In this document: piece after piece, positions 31,545 to 42,590 of the stretch | Layout: each line of letters opens with the position of its first letter | Position numbering within the stretch: position 1 is the first letter of the stretch | Assembly: GCF_902459465.1 (NCBI RefSeq) | Contig: NC_047070.1 | Location: 4,390,554 to 4,454,553, forward strand | Reading direction: 5' to 3' | Source of the DNA: Asterias rubens | Lineage: Eukaryota; Echinodermata; Asteroidea; Forcipulatida; Asteriidae | Length of the DNA stretch: 64,000 bases | The notes under the pieces: generated by a model | Told to the model about the DNA's origin: nothing | Databases searched by the model: none | The model's input: the letters and a program-made list of their open reading frames with translations, nothing else | Made by a program: the position numbers and the translations under genes

Positions 31545-32240
31545 AAAGAAAAAGGTTACTGAATTGAAGACGTCGTCATTGAATTTGAAGCAAATAGAAT
31601 TTATCATCAAGAAGTTATGATTTTAGAAAAACGTTGATGGCCCCTCTTGAGATCCGTAATTCCTCCCGCTGCTGATGTCCTCAATCTTCACCAAACTAAT
31701 AACAATATCAAACACTCACTTGTCATTTACAACAATTACTTCTCTTTTTGCCACTAATTTCCATCATTTCTTCATTACAGAGTTGACACAACATTGTTGG
31801 AAGTATATATGACGGTTTGACGCCGATGCCCGTAATTACGAACATCAATCAATCGGGTAATTACCTGTATAGATTTCTTTTCCCGGAACTCTGGAAAGTA
31901 GGTTACAGTGGGGGAAGAGGGGACATATATACAGATAGTTGAAATTAAAACTTACCATAATTCGTCAAATTGGCTCACTGGTACTAAAGTTTGTTTATAT
32001 TTTCACCTTTTATTGAAATTTCAATGGTTTTTGACAGAAACTAAAACTTGACATTAAAAAAATTAATTTAGTGTCCCGTTTTCCCCAATCATTTGAGGCA
32101 AGATGGGACGCATGCATTGTATCAATGACGGGTCAGCGAATTATTAAATTGGCATATTAAATAATATGCATGGGTTAAATAGAATCTAATCGGGTCAAGA
32201 TGGGACAAACAAATTATGAAATCGTTGCGGTACCCGCTGC
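31545..32240. other. No recognised feature
   Basis: AT-rich sequence after the LINE fragment, with no family repeat, coding stretch or strong hairpin seen. Confidence 0.4.
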
Positions 32241-32244
32241 TAGA

Positions 32245-32640
32245 CACATAAAATTCGAACTGCCGCTAGCCACCGGGGCTGCAGCTCGTTGGTCTAGTGG
32301 TTAGACATCTGCTCTAGATGAAAAGGTCGTGGGTTAGAATCTCGATTTGCCTGTGGCTTTTTTTCACCGAACTCGGAAAAATCGTAGTGTAAAGGCAATG
32401 GACACTACTGGTAATACTCAAACAAATTATTAGCATAAAGCCTTACTTGCTATAAAGGGAGTTTTGATAGTATAAAACAATGTGAGAAACGACTCCCTTT
32501 GAAGTAATGTAGTTTTCGAGAAAGAAGAAATTTTCCACGAATTTGATGAGTGAGAATACTGGTCTTTGACAATTACTAATAGTGTGCAGTGTCTTTAATA
32601 TCGGTGTAAGGGTAAAAACTTATTACAACCTCAGGCAAGT
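32245..32640 (+). mobile_element. tRNA-derived SINE interrupted by a MITE-A
   Basis: TTCGAACTGCCGCTAGCCA, then an A-box-like GTTGGTCTAGTGGTTAGAC, then a B-box-like GGTTAGAATCTC, then a CTGTGG...CTCGGAAAAATC body. The MITE occupies 32391-32600, after which the SINE resumes TATCGGTGTAAGGGTAAAAA. The order of blocks matches the SINE at 60350-60990. Confidence 0.6.
32391..32600 (-). mobile_element. MITE family A, internally deleted, nested in a SINE
   Basis: TAAAGGCAATGGACAC to GTGTGCAGTGTCTTTAA with the central half missing. TA stands on both sides, consistent with a TA target duplication. Confidence 0.7.
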
Positions 32641-32649
32641 TATAATATT

Positions 32650-32959
32650 AAAATAACAAACCTGTGAAATTCTGAACTTAATTGGTCATCGAAGTTTGCA
32701 AGATAACAATGGAAAACCGAAGTTGTGTGCTTTCAGATCCTTGATTTCGAGACCTCAAAATCTAAATCTGATCGAAATCAAGTTCAAATATTTTAGTGGA
32801 AAATTCCTTGGTTCTCGAAAAAAAAAAACGTTACTTCAGAGGGAGCCGGGGTTCTCATAATGTTTTATACTATCAACAGCTCAGCATTGCTCATTACCAA
32901 GTAAGGTTTTATGCTAACAATTATTTTGAGTAATTACCAATAGTGTCAAGTGCCTTTAA
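32650..32959 (+). mobile_element. MITE family A, left-truncated and diverged
   Basis: AATAACAAACCTGTGAAATT to GTCAAGTGCCTTTAAA. Its right end runs directly into the family-B MITE, the two sharing TTTAAAGG. Confidence 0.75.
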
Positions 32960-33345
32960 AGGAACACGTTGCCTTGGACCGGACGAGTTGGTCTTTGAAA
33001 AGCGTTTGAAACCGTTTGTTATGAAATGCATATGGTTAGATAAATATTTTAAAAGTAGAATATAATGATCCACACAAGTATCACTCGAAATTGCGTGGTT
33101 TTCCTTTTACCTCGTCGACTAACATGGTCGGCCATTTATGGGAGTCAAATTTTTGACTCCCATAAATGGCCGACCGTGTTAGTTCGCAAAGTAAAAGGAA
33201 AACCACGCAATTTCGAGGCAAAGTAGTGTGGATCATTGTATTCTACTTTCAAAACATCTTTCTAACCATATGCATTTTATAACAAACGGTTACAAACGCT
33301 TTTTAAAGACCAACTCGACCGATCCAAGGCAACGTGTTCCTTTAA
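32958..33345 (+). mobile_element. MITE family B, full copy (~388 bp)
   Basis: AAAGGAACACGTTGCCTTGG to CCAAGGCAACGTGTTCCTTT, with a central hairpin GGTCGGCCATTTATGGGAGT / ACTCCCATAAATGGCCGACC and flanking GTGGTTTTCCTTTTAC arms. Confidence 0.85.
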
Positions 33346-33428
33346 GTATAAGACGCGGTGTTCAGCTGAATAAATTAATTCTAACGAGACTACATGTCTT
33401 TCTTGATAATCGCGTCTATGAATCAGCA

Positions 33429-36143
33429 TTAAAGGATTTGGGTACTTTTTGTAACACAAAACACAATGTCCACAGATTTACATTAAACTTAGTACACAGT
33501 TTGAAGATAATGATAATACAAAGCTTCCTAAAAAATATTAGTTGCTGAGGTGCTGTAGTTTTTGAGAAATAAGTAAAACAATGTCATGAAAATACGTTTT
33601 TAAGAGTCAGTTCAGGTAAATAATTGACATAGTTGCTCACGGTCAAAAAATGATTTTTTTTTATACTTTGTGGGTGGAAGGGCCTTGGGGTGCAAGTACA
33701 AAAAATTGCATTTTCAATTCTATATATAGCCCGTTGCCATAGTTACGGCTCTTTTTGTTTTTTGGCCATTTTAGGCCGATTTTGGGGTCTGAAAAACTGG
33801 TTTTTAGCTCATATTTACAACTCCACCCCACCAAAATGCAACATTATTTCAAAAAAACCTTTTATATCACTACAAAGAATCATCCTTGGCCTTCCTTGAG
33901 ATAATTTTCCTTTCGGTTTTGATCAGGGCCAAAATCTGTCTTTTTTTTCCGGTAAGAAAAACTCGGGCAATTGTATCCTGATGTAACAGAACTGTCTCAA
34001 AAATAGACCCTTTTCCCCGAAAACATAGAGAAATGCATTTTGAAATATTTGCTTCATTTTGAATTTATAACATTAAGAAGTTAGTAATATTAATAATTCC
34101 ATCACTCTGGCAGCTTTTCATAAGCACTCTGTAGGCTTAGTGCATTACCAAACATTGATCAGGACTTGTTGATGACCTAAATCTTAGATTTTGCCCCGCC
34201 CCGGCCCCACCCAGGCCCCGGCCCAATCATATTTCTTGACATTGCATAAAGTTTTGTGAACAGCGCCTCTTTTTTGAAAGTCACATTTTTGGTTGGATAC
34301 CATGTATGTTTAAATAAAAACTTTGTATTCATTACTCAAAGGGCATGGAAACAGTGCCAGATTTTTAACAAGCATGCAATGTTTTTGGAAAAATTACTAT
34401 ACTTAAGGCATGATCAGTCACAACATGATACAATAAACACAGTGTTTCTACCCAGAAGACATGAAAACACCAATAACAACCGAAAGGGAACACATTAAAA
34501 AAAAAGGCGCTATTCACAAAACATTGTTTTATGCAATGTCAAGAAATATGATTGGGGCTGGGCCGGGCAAATTATAAAATAAGGTCATCAACAGTTCCTG
34601 ATCAATGTTGGGTAATCCACTAGTGCTTAGGAAAAGCTGCAAGATTGATAGAATTATTACTTTTTAATGTTAGAAAATTCAATATGAAGAAAAAACAATT
34701 CAAAATGCATTTTTCTGTTTGGGGAAAAAAGTATATTTTTGAGACAGTACACTTGCCCAAGTTTTTCTTACCAGAAATAAAAAGACAAATTTTTGCCTTG
34801 ATCAAAACCGAAAGGAAAATATTCTGAGACCCCTATGTTTTCGGGGAAAAGGGTCTATTTTTGAGACAGTTTTGTTACATCAGGATACAATTGCCCGAGT
34901 TTTTCTGACCAGAAATAAAAAGACAGATTTTGGCCCTGATCAAAACCGAAAGGAAAATATTCTGAGACCCCTGAAAAAATGAAATTTTGAGGGCAAAAAA
35001 TATGGTAAAAATGTTGATTTTGCAAGTTCTAAAAACATACTCTAATGCACGTTCTAAAAATAGCACAAGAGTAAAATTTATAGCAATATTATTTTGTCTC
35101 AAGTAAAGCCAAGGATGATACTTTGTAGTGATGTAAAAGGTTTTATGAAATATTTTTGTTTTTTGGTGGGGTGGAGTTGTAAATATTAACTAAAAAAACA
35201 GTTTTTCAGACCCCAAAATCGGCCTAAAGTGGCCTAAACACAAATGAACTGTTACCATGGCAACGTGTTATATTATGATTTGAAATGTAAATATTGTTTA
35301 TTTGGACCCCAAGTCCCTACTATCCACAAAGTATAAGAAAAATATTCCTTTTTTTTTTACCGTGGACACGTATGTCGATATTATGTGAAAAGACCCTTAA
35401 AAAGGAATTTTTCACGTTTTGGGGAAAAAAGTCTAGTTTGAGGCAGTACTGTCACAACAGGATACAATTGCCCAAGTTTTTGACACCAGATATGGAAAGA
35501 CCAATGTTGGCCCTAATAACAGCCGAAAAGAAAATTTTCTGAGACCCCTGGCAAGTTGACATTTTGGGTTCCAAAAATAGGGTAAAAATTTCGATTTTGC
35601 AAGTTCTAAAAACATACTGTAATGCATGATGCAAAAATAGCACAAGGGTGATATTTAAAGCAATACATTTTTTTCTCAAGGAAGGCCAAGGATGATACTT
35701 TGTAGTGATATACTAGGTTTTTTGAAATAATGTTGCATTTTGGTGGGGTGGAGTTGTAAATATGAGCTAAAAACCAGTTTTTCAGACCCCCAAATCGGCC
35801 TAAAATTGCCAAAAAACAAAAAGAGCCGTAACCATGGCAACGGGCTATATATAGAATTGAAAATGCAATTTTGCACCCCAAGGCCCTTCCACTCACAAAG
35901 TATTAAAAAAAAATTATTTTTTGACCGTGAGCAACTATGTCAATTATTTACCTGAACTGACTCTTAAAAGCTAAAATATTTTCGTCTCATGAAACTATGT
36001 TCATGACATTGCTTTACTCATTTCTCTAAAACTACAGCAACTAATATTTCCAGTGAAGCTTTCTACCATCATTATCTTCAAATTGTAATGTGAATCTGTG
36101 GACATTGTGTTTTTTTGTCCTACAAAAAGTACATAGACCCTTT
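33429..36143. mobile_element. Large non-coding foldback element (family D, ~2.7 kb)
   Basis: The ends read AAAGGATTTGGGTACTTTTT (left) and AAAAAGTACATAGACCCTTT (right). The left arm, to about 34260, and the right arm, from about 34500, pair over most of their length (TTGCATTTTCAATTCTATAT facing ATATAGAATTGAAAATGCAA; CTCCACCCCACCAAAATGCA facing TGCATTTTGGTGGGGTGGAG). The right arm is longer because a block (GGGGAAAA...TTTTGAGACAGT...CCGAAAGGAAAATATTCTGA) occurs three times, near 34715, 34850 and 35420. No transposase. The short MITE at 51044-51396 has the same ends. Confidence 0.8.
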
Positions 36144-36724
36144 CAGCTACATTTTTATATATATCAAAAAATCTATGACCCATTACACTTTAAATATTTA
36201 CTTAGAATTTCAAAAATAGTCATCAACAACTGAAGCCACAAAGAGCCGTTTGTTTTGGTGAAAAGTACAGTATTGATGTCACAGACTATGTGTAGGCGTA
36301 GTACACAATGTCAAGTAAATTATTAACCAATTAATAAGTGTAAATGAATATTAAACTATTGTGTGTTTTATCCAATCATCGCGAAACACCTAATTTATCA
36401 TGTCGAAAACATTTAAAGACCAGATCCGGTATAGCTACATCAATTTGCTCTACCGCTTTTGTTCTGGACAGCGGGCTATTATACAAATTCCTATTAAAGG
36501 TTTTACGACGTAACTCCGGTCCAATAGTGTTTATTGAATTTGATTAGTAATGCACGCTATGTTCTGTGACACCTCTTTCCTTGCCAGACTTACCAGAATG
36601 TTCGTTACGTAGGTGGAATTTGCATTGCTCATTTTGCTTTTAACATTCAAGCGAAGAGGATCGGAGTGAAATTTTGTTAGTTATTGAATGCAGGAGAATT
36701 GTCAGCATTTTAATCAAAAGAAAA

Positions 36725-37621
36725 ATGCCCGTGTCCGGTTGCGGCAGTTGTGAGTTGGTGATCTTGGCTGTCATTATCACGGCGTTTGGACAGACTTGCG
36801 GCAGCCCGTCCGTCAACAATTACTGCGACCCAGGTCGCAAGTGGCGGAGCTGGGGCAATTCCTGCTACCGCTTCACCGACCAGAGGGAAGTGTACAGTGA
36901 TGCCAAGGAAAGATGCAAGAGCCTGGGAGGTGAAATCGCAGCTCCTCGCTCAGCCGAAGAAAATCAATGGTTCGTCGAGTTGGCAGGGAACGTTAAAGAG
37001 TTGTGGATTGCTTGCACCAAAGACGGGGAACAATGGTTTTGCAATGGTCAGAAACAAAACTTCACTAACTTGTTTAGAGAGGTACACAACGAGCAGCAAC
37101 GCTGTGCATCTTTGTGTGTAAACCGAGGAGAGCCTGACTGCGCACTGGGTAAATGGTTGCCTGTAACATGTGATGCCTCTGCTAATCATTTTCCAGCGAT
37201 CTGCATCATTCGCCCGAGCAGTCAGCCCAAGTATTGTTTCCCCATTGGCGCGAATGGTCAGCTCTTACATGAGTCTCTGGTCAACCACAACATCACGGAG
37301 CTGACCACGCCTACCGTCGTCGGTTGCGGCAGGGCTTGCGCCGACGAGCCCCAGTGTCGCTCCTTCAACATCATGCGGGACGGTCAGACGCTGCTTTGCC
37401 AACTGAACAACGCCACCCGTAGTGATGAGCCTACTGATTTTTATCAAAACACTGACTATTTCTCAATTTATTCTGATGACATTTGGGTTGAACATTTCGC
37501 CATAACATTCTCCCGTAGGACTATTAAGAAGTCGTCGACTGGAATGGTTTTGCTTAAAACTTTAAAGGCGAATCATGATTTTTGGAACTGTTATAATTGT
37601 TTTAATGCTATGAAAGTGTAA
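36725..37621 (+). CDS. Lectin A': secreted C-type lectin + PAN/apple-like protein, 298 aa with extended C-terminus
   Basis: Intronless. The ATG at 36725 is chosen over an upstream in-frame start at 36674 because it matches the start of lectin A and begins a signal peptide (CELVILAVIITAFG). C-type lectin-like domain at about 34-160: WGNSCYRF, ERCKSLGGEIAAPRSAEEN, LWIACTKDGEQWFCNGQKQ, FPAICIIRP. PAN-like domain at 171-252: GCGRACADEPQCRSFNIMRD and LLCQLNNATR. N-glycosylation sites: NFT, NIT, NAT. No EPN/QPD or WND motif. In lectin A the frame ends just after SDDI; here loss of one T shifts to SDDIWVEHFAITF and adds about 45 residues of former 3' UTR. Probably secreted; ligand unknown. Confidence 0.85.
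   Translation: MPVSGCGSCELVILAVIITAFGQTCGSPSVNNYCDPGRKWRSWGNSCYRFTDQREVYSDAKERCKSLGGEIAAPRSAEENQWFVELAGNVKELWIACTKDGEQWFCNGQKQNFTNLFREVHNEQQRCASLCVNRGEPDCALGKWLPVTCDASANHFPAICIIRPSSQPKYCFPIGANGQLLHESLVNHNITELTTPTVVGCGRACADEPQCRSFNIMRDGQTLLCQLNNATRSDEPTDFYQNTDYFSIYSDDIWVEHFAITFSRRTIKKSSTGMVLLKTLKANHDFWNCYNCFNAMKV
37481..37621 (+). other. Readthrough C-terminal extension of lectin A'
   Basis: Lectin A reads GACATTTTGGGTTGA (stop); A' reads GACATTTGGGTTGAAC, one T fewer. The open frame then continues through sequence that is non-coding in the A locus. The added tail is basic then mixed and ends FNAMKV. No domain is recognisable. Confidence 0.75.
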
Positions 37622-38975
37622 GTATATACAACTAACATGTGAGAATTCATTTCAATTGGGTGGTAGTGTTTTTGGGACATCGCCGAAAATCTAGAGTGGT
37701 TTTGTCCGGAAGAATATTATATTCATGGTTTATTTATTAAAAACACTTCAATACAGCCGCAGCGGCTAAAAGCCGAAGTGCACAGTTAACAAAAAATAAT
37801 CCAAATAGTCACCCAATCTGAGAAACGTTTCGTTCAGATGAAATGTTTTTGAATGATTTCTCTCAAATTAAGAAACAAACATCATGATGACTGCTAAATG
37901 TTCATTTGCATTTTGCTTCAAGGCTTGGGGACAAATAAATAAGAGGAATATCATATCATTATTCGCTTTACTATTTACGCTTTTCAGAAAGAAATTTTTA
38001 TCCACACACATTTTGAAAGTTTTACTGCACCAATTTTGATCTTTTAAATATTACAATATTTGACGTTTGAATATTAATATTTTGAGGCAGACAGGGGAAC
38101 TAAGGATGGAACTGTGCCTTTGATGACACAAGCATTGAATTTGGAACACAGTCAGAGTATGTCTAGAGAAAGATAATTGGCTAAAGGGCATCGCAAATTT
38201 GTCCTTATAAAAAAAGGAAACAAATAGGAAAATTAAAAGCATTATTCCACTTATTTTTTGAAGGACAAAATTAATCTACGATGGCCTTATTGACAAATAT
38301 CTTTCATATGACATACTCCGACTGTGTACCAAATGCAATGCGTGTATCATCGAAGGTACAAACCCATTACATATGCCGTACTAGTTCTGTCTTGACCTTA
38401 CATCGTAGGTGAGAACAAAAACTTTAAAGATTTTAAAAAGCTGCTAGAATGGTTTAAAATTATGACCATGGTGGGAAATTAGCCTTCAATAGTTTTATCT
38501 GAATTGGACCAATTGAACTTAAATTTTCAGAAGTTTGTTATCAATTTTAGATAAAGGTTTCCCGTCATGGTTTTCTTTTTGTTTGCCTAGCAAAATTTGT
38601 AAAGCTTATTTGCGACTTTTAAGCATTTCAGTAAACTTTTGTCATAATTAAGATATGAAGGAATATCAATAAAGAGCAAACTTCATTGTTGCAAACTGCT
38701 CACTAACTCTATGTACAGTCTAAATACTAACAAACGGAAAATCCTAAGGAAAAATCTTCTCACAGGTTGAAATGTAGACAGCTTTCAACGGAGGGCCAAA
38801 AAAAACAACCAACAACCCGTGTTTGTCCATCTGCGGCAAATAAAGGCGTCTTTTTAGGGGGCACAGTTGGGTGCGCCATTTGTTTTACAAGCGTATTGCA
38901 AAAAAAAATTAAAGATTGAGCTACCAATCACAAGCTTAAAAATGTCAAATTTTTATTTGTTGTGCTACTTTCTAA
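37622..38975. other. Non-coding part of the right duplication arm
   Basis: No gene. From about 38080 the sequence parallels 19200-20430 in reverse complement (for example ACGATGGCCTTATTGACAAA and CAAATGCAATGCGTGTATCAT). The first 450 bp have no clear partner. Confidence 0.6.
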
Positions 38976-38978
38976 TCG

Positions 38979-39367
38979 TAAAGGCAGTGGACACTATTGG
39001 TAATTACTCAAAATAATTATTACCATGAAACCTAACTTGGTAATGAGTAATTGGGAGAGGTTGATAGTTTAAAACATTGTGAGAAACGGCTTCCTATGAA
39101 GTGACGTATAGTTTTCGAGAAAGAAGTAATTTTCCACGAATTTGATTTCGAGACCTCCAATTAAAATTTGAGGTCTCGAAATCAAGCATCTGAAAGCACA
39201 CAACTTTGTGTGACCAGGGTGTTTTTTCTGTCATTGTTATCTCGCAACTTCGATGACCAATTGAGCTCAAATTTTCACAGGTTTGTTATTTTATGCATAA
39301 TTATGTTGAGATACACCAAGTGAGAAGACTTGTCTTTGAAATTACCAATAATGTCCACTGCCTTTAA
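38979..39367 (-). mobile_element. MITE family A copy
   Basis: GTAAAGGCAGTGGACAC to ATGTCCACTGCCTTTAA. It is at roughly the position equivalent to the copy at 19474 in the left arm, but the two flanks do not line up exactly. Confidence 0.85.
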
Positions 39368-39379
39368 CCAAGGCACGGA

Positions 39380-39512
39380 CGTAGGGTCGTGTCCGAATTG
39401 ATGGCTACACGGCTAAGTCTACGACTTGATGACCACGCCATCATGCGATGAAGTATGTGACGTCACTGAGCAACAGTAGTAGCCGTAGCTGCCAACTCAA
39501 ATATGGCCCAAT
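39380..39512. mobile_element. MITE family F, degraded copy
   Basis: GGTCGTGTCCGAATTGATGGC at the left, TAGCCGTAGCTGCCAACTCA at the right. Uninterrupted here, unlike its partner at 18600-19050. Confidence 0.55.
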
Positions 39513-39654
39513 TCTAAAAGGTGAAATAGTTTAAGGTTTTGAAATCGATGTTTGGGAATGAAAATGTGTACACTTTCAAAGAGAAATCGTACATGCATGC
39601 GTACTAGAGCTTTGGCCTGTTTTCCCTTCCGAACTTAGGCTTCAATGTAGGCCT

Positions 39655-39935
39655 ATATCTGGTACCCGTGGTGAGGGGAGACTGCTGGGCGTTCCCCGCA
39701 CTCGACGGGACGTCGACATATCCAGCTCTTCGCGGTGATCCATGCCGTCCGATGGAGCGACCGGACCCACCGGCTGTCTACTACCGTTCGCTGAAGGTGG
39801 TGTCGCAAAGCTATACGCAAACGCCGTCTGAGCAGAACGAGGAATCGTATGCTCGACACAGCAACAAATGACTGGGCAGATCACGAGAAGTAACAGACCA
39901 TTACAGTAATGATCCTCGGTGGGGCACGGAATTGT
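39655..39935 (-). pseudogene. GPCR pseudogene fragment (TM5 to loop 3)
   Basis: Reverse complement matches GPCR exon 2 from the CCCCACCGAGG before TM5 to the TCTCCCC of loop 3 (equivalent to 16540-16815). Readable pieces: IRFLVLLRRRLR in one frame; FATPPSANGSRQPVGPVAPS then DGMDHREELDMST in another. A 2-bp gain after CGTTTGCGTA shifts the frame. TM1-4 and TM6-7 are absent. Product of the inverted duplication followed by deletion. Confidence 0.8.
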
Positions 39936-39940
39936 TACAC

Positions 39941-41410
39941 TGTATGCATATATAAATATGAATGTCTTTTTTTACTTTTGCTCTCAAATTATAGAATTTT
40001 TTGAGGGCATAATTTTTGGAAAGAACGAGCTCGACGCTCTGTTTTCTCGGGTGCACGTTATCAATTAGCATACAGTGCTAATTGATAAATACTTTAAAAA
40101 ATACACGAAAAATACTTACTATTTACGGTAGTGTATAGGAACTCTCAAAAGCTTTTTTCTGCTGGGGGGGGGGACACGGGACGAAGAGATGCCAAGTTCA
40201 GAAACAGCTAGCAGCCCCCCGGCCCGAAACCGTCCCCCAGGCCCGACCCCCCCCCCCCTTCCCAGGCCCGAACCCACTTCCCCTCCTTAACTTGTTCATT
40301 ATGTGGATTTTGAGCCCTGGTTTAAGCGTTTTCTTTTGGTGAATTATGTGTTTTTTGAGCGTAGTGATATATTTTTTGGCATGGTGAAAACATGTAAACC
40401 CAAACGTAACAGTATAAGACAAAATAAGATGCATACGTTATATACTCCTAGAACTCGGAAGTATGAAGTTCTTTCCGCTATCGTCTCCACGATCGGCCCG
40501 ATTTGAGCTGCTAAGAAAAACAGAATTACCAACCAAATTTCCACGTGATTTTCAGGATAAGCACAACAGCTGAATACCAGTAACAAGTAATATACAACAC
40601 ACACGATCATGGAAACTTGGTTGCGGTGTTTGGTTATCCCGTTTTTATCAAGGAAGAAATTTCATGCTAAACATTTAATAATTTGTGTGCTTAGTAGCAG
40701 CTCTATGAAATTGTCAATCTCCCGTTGACCTAGCATTCATTTTACACGAAGGTTCACAGTCGATTCACAAATACTATTATACGGAGGTCTGATGACACCA
40801 TCGGGCTGATACACATTTACTTTTCGGTTTAGATCTCCATATTTTCTTAGGTATTTAACTTCTTCATGCCTTGGTCATACCACATAATGAACGGGGAGAG
40901 CCGGGAGTAGATGAGGCCCGAACCCCCCCCCCCCCCCCCCTCCCTTATGCAGAGCTTTATTAACTCGAAAACTGGCGCGCTCGGTTTGGATGTAATTTCA
41001 GAAAACATTAAATTCATCAAAGTAGAACTACAATAGACAGTCAACATTGGCAACGCAATGTTCCGGTCCGTGGCAACCCCTAGCATGAATTTTGTTCCCT
41101 CTCGGATAAAAAAACAGGATGACCAGCCAAATTTCCATGTGATTTTCAGGATAAGCAAACAACAGTTGAACATCAGTAACAAGCACTGAGCAACAAAATG
41201 GAAAGTTGGTTGGTAATTGTCACATGTACGGCATCAAGGGGACTGGATAGACCTTCTTTTATGAGTTTTCCCATTTATTTTGCACTCGGTGTAGTAAAAT
41301 TGACACAGGTGAAACTATAAATAACAAATTACATAAATCGCTTAATTTAATAGTGTGCATTTTCGTGTTATTTAATAAGCTATGCTTATTAAATAAACAT
41401 TATTAAATGC
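39941..41410. other. No gene; C-rich tracts and family C MITE pieces
   Basis: C-rich tracts at 40215-40285 and 40920-40943 share the lead-in GGCCCGAACCC. Family-C MITE pieces lie at 40494-40715 (GGCCCGATTTGAGCTGCTAAG to TTAGTAGCAGCTCTATGAAA) and 41085-41221. Nothing coding was recognised. Confidence 0.5.
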
Positions 41411-41992
41411 TTAAAGTCACCTGGAAATATAATTATTTTCCTTTCAAACATAAGAGTATATACTTACGAACAATAAAAAAAATTTTTTAGTAATTGTTTG
41501 TCACGATTTATATATTTAAAAAATATATAAAGTTGTTTGGGGGGCTGACTCCGCCTACCCCTTTTGTGACGTCAATCGAGGCAGACTTTGCCTGCAATGC
41601 GTATAGTAAACACACGTGCAAAGTACATGTACGTCCAAGTCGTGAGTTGGTACGTTTCAAAAAGTGTTTTTCTGCATCAGCAGCAATACACCTGGTCGGC
41701 ATTGCCGGAAAAAAACAAAAAAATCTTTTTTTGAAACGTACAAACTCACGACTTGGTCCGTACATGTACTTTGCAATTGTGTTTACTCTACGCATTACAG
41801 GCAAAGTCTGCCTCGATTGACGTCACGATCAGCGCCCTCTCGGGTCGGGGTCTACTCTTAAATTTGTAAATAACGTAAGAACCTTAGCATTTAAAACCTT
41901 AGTTAACTGTTTATTCACATTCCACTCATCAAAACACATATATTAGTAAAAAAAGCTTTATTTTGAAAAAATACCACTTCCTGGTGACTTTA
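41411..41992. mobile_element. MITE/foldback family G, with a CRE in each arm
   Basis: TTAAAGTCACCTGGAAATAT at the left, CACTTCCTGGTGACTTTAA at the right. The inner arms are 41565-41650 and 41745-41830: GTGACGTCAATCGAGGCAGA facing TCTGCCTCGATTGACGTCAC, and CAAGTCGTGAGTTGGTACGT facing ACGTACAAACTCACGACTTG. The right end abuts the MITE-A at 41991. Confidence 0.8.
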
Positions 41993-42347
41993 AAGGCAGT
42001 GGACACTATTGGTAATTACTCAAAATAATTATCAGCATAAAACCTCACTTGGTTACGGGTAATGGGGAGAGGTTGATAGTATAAAACATTGTGAGAAACG
42101 GCTTTCATCTGAAGTGACGTAGTTTTCGAGACAGAAGTAATTTTCAAAGAACTTGATCTCGAAATCAAGCATCTGAAAGCACACAACTGTGTTTGACAAG
42201 GGTGTTTTTTCTTTCATTATTATCTCGCAACTTCGATGACAAATTGAGCTCAAATTTTCACAGGTTTCTTATTTTATGCACATGTTGAGATACACCAAGT
42301 AAGAAGACTGGTCTTTGACAATTACCAATAGTGTCTACTGGCTTTAA
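41991..42347 (-). mobile_element. MITE family A copy
   Basis: TTTAAAGGCAGTGGACAC to GTGTCTACTGGCTTTAA. The central hairpin is partly deleted (CTTGATCTCGAAATCAAGC). Confidence 0.85.
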
Positions 42348-42590
42348 GGGGAGGGAGACAAAAGTGAACCGTATCAGTCCAATGAATACAACTTTAAATG
42401 TAAAACGAGATACAGTAATAAAACGAGCAATAACCGGAAACCGAAATGGTGAAACTTAAACATTAAACACTTCCAAGACAAATTCAGCAACAAATCACAC
42501 CAGCGAAATTACTTATTATTATAATAAACTTACCCCATTGCCGGGGGAAACTCATAACTTCGTCCGTACACATGGGAAATGTTCTGTGGT

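Larger units (their letters stand above)
36175..39940. repeat. Right arm of inverted segmental duplication (lectin A' + GPCR fragment)
   Basis: Reverse complement of 16538-23345. Matching non-coding blocks include GAAGCCACAAAGAGCCGTTT (36232), GTTCTGGACAGCGGGCTATT (36461), AAGAAGTCGTCGACTGGAAT (37527), CAGAAGTTTGTTATC (38529) and GGAAAATCCTAAGGAAAAAT (38737). It lacks the LINE and foldback present in the left arm and has lost the segment equivalent to about 16815-18470. Confidence 0.8.

Noticed and set aside
33228..35955. Many ORFs of 60-110 residues between 33.2 and 36.0 kb
   Set aside because: They lie in MITE-B and the family D foldback; mirror-image ORFs on both strands reflect the inverted repeat. 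No known domain.
36674..36724. Upstream in-frame start for lectin A' (17 more residues)
   Set aside because: It would bury the signal peptide behind a charged leader, and lectin A has no equivalent; the start at 36725 matches the paralogue.
41494..41820. Pair of ~100-residue ORFs, mirror-like on the two strands
   Set aside because: The sequence is a palindromic foldback (family G); both ORFs contain the same motif (RFKK, CISS/CIAA) because of the inverted arms.
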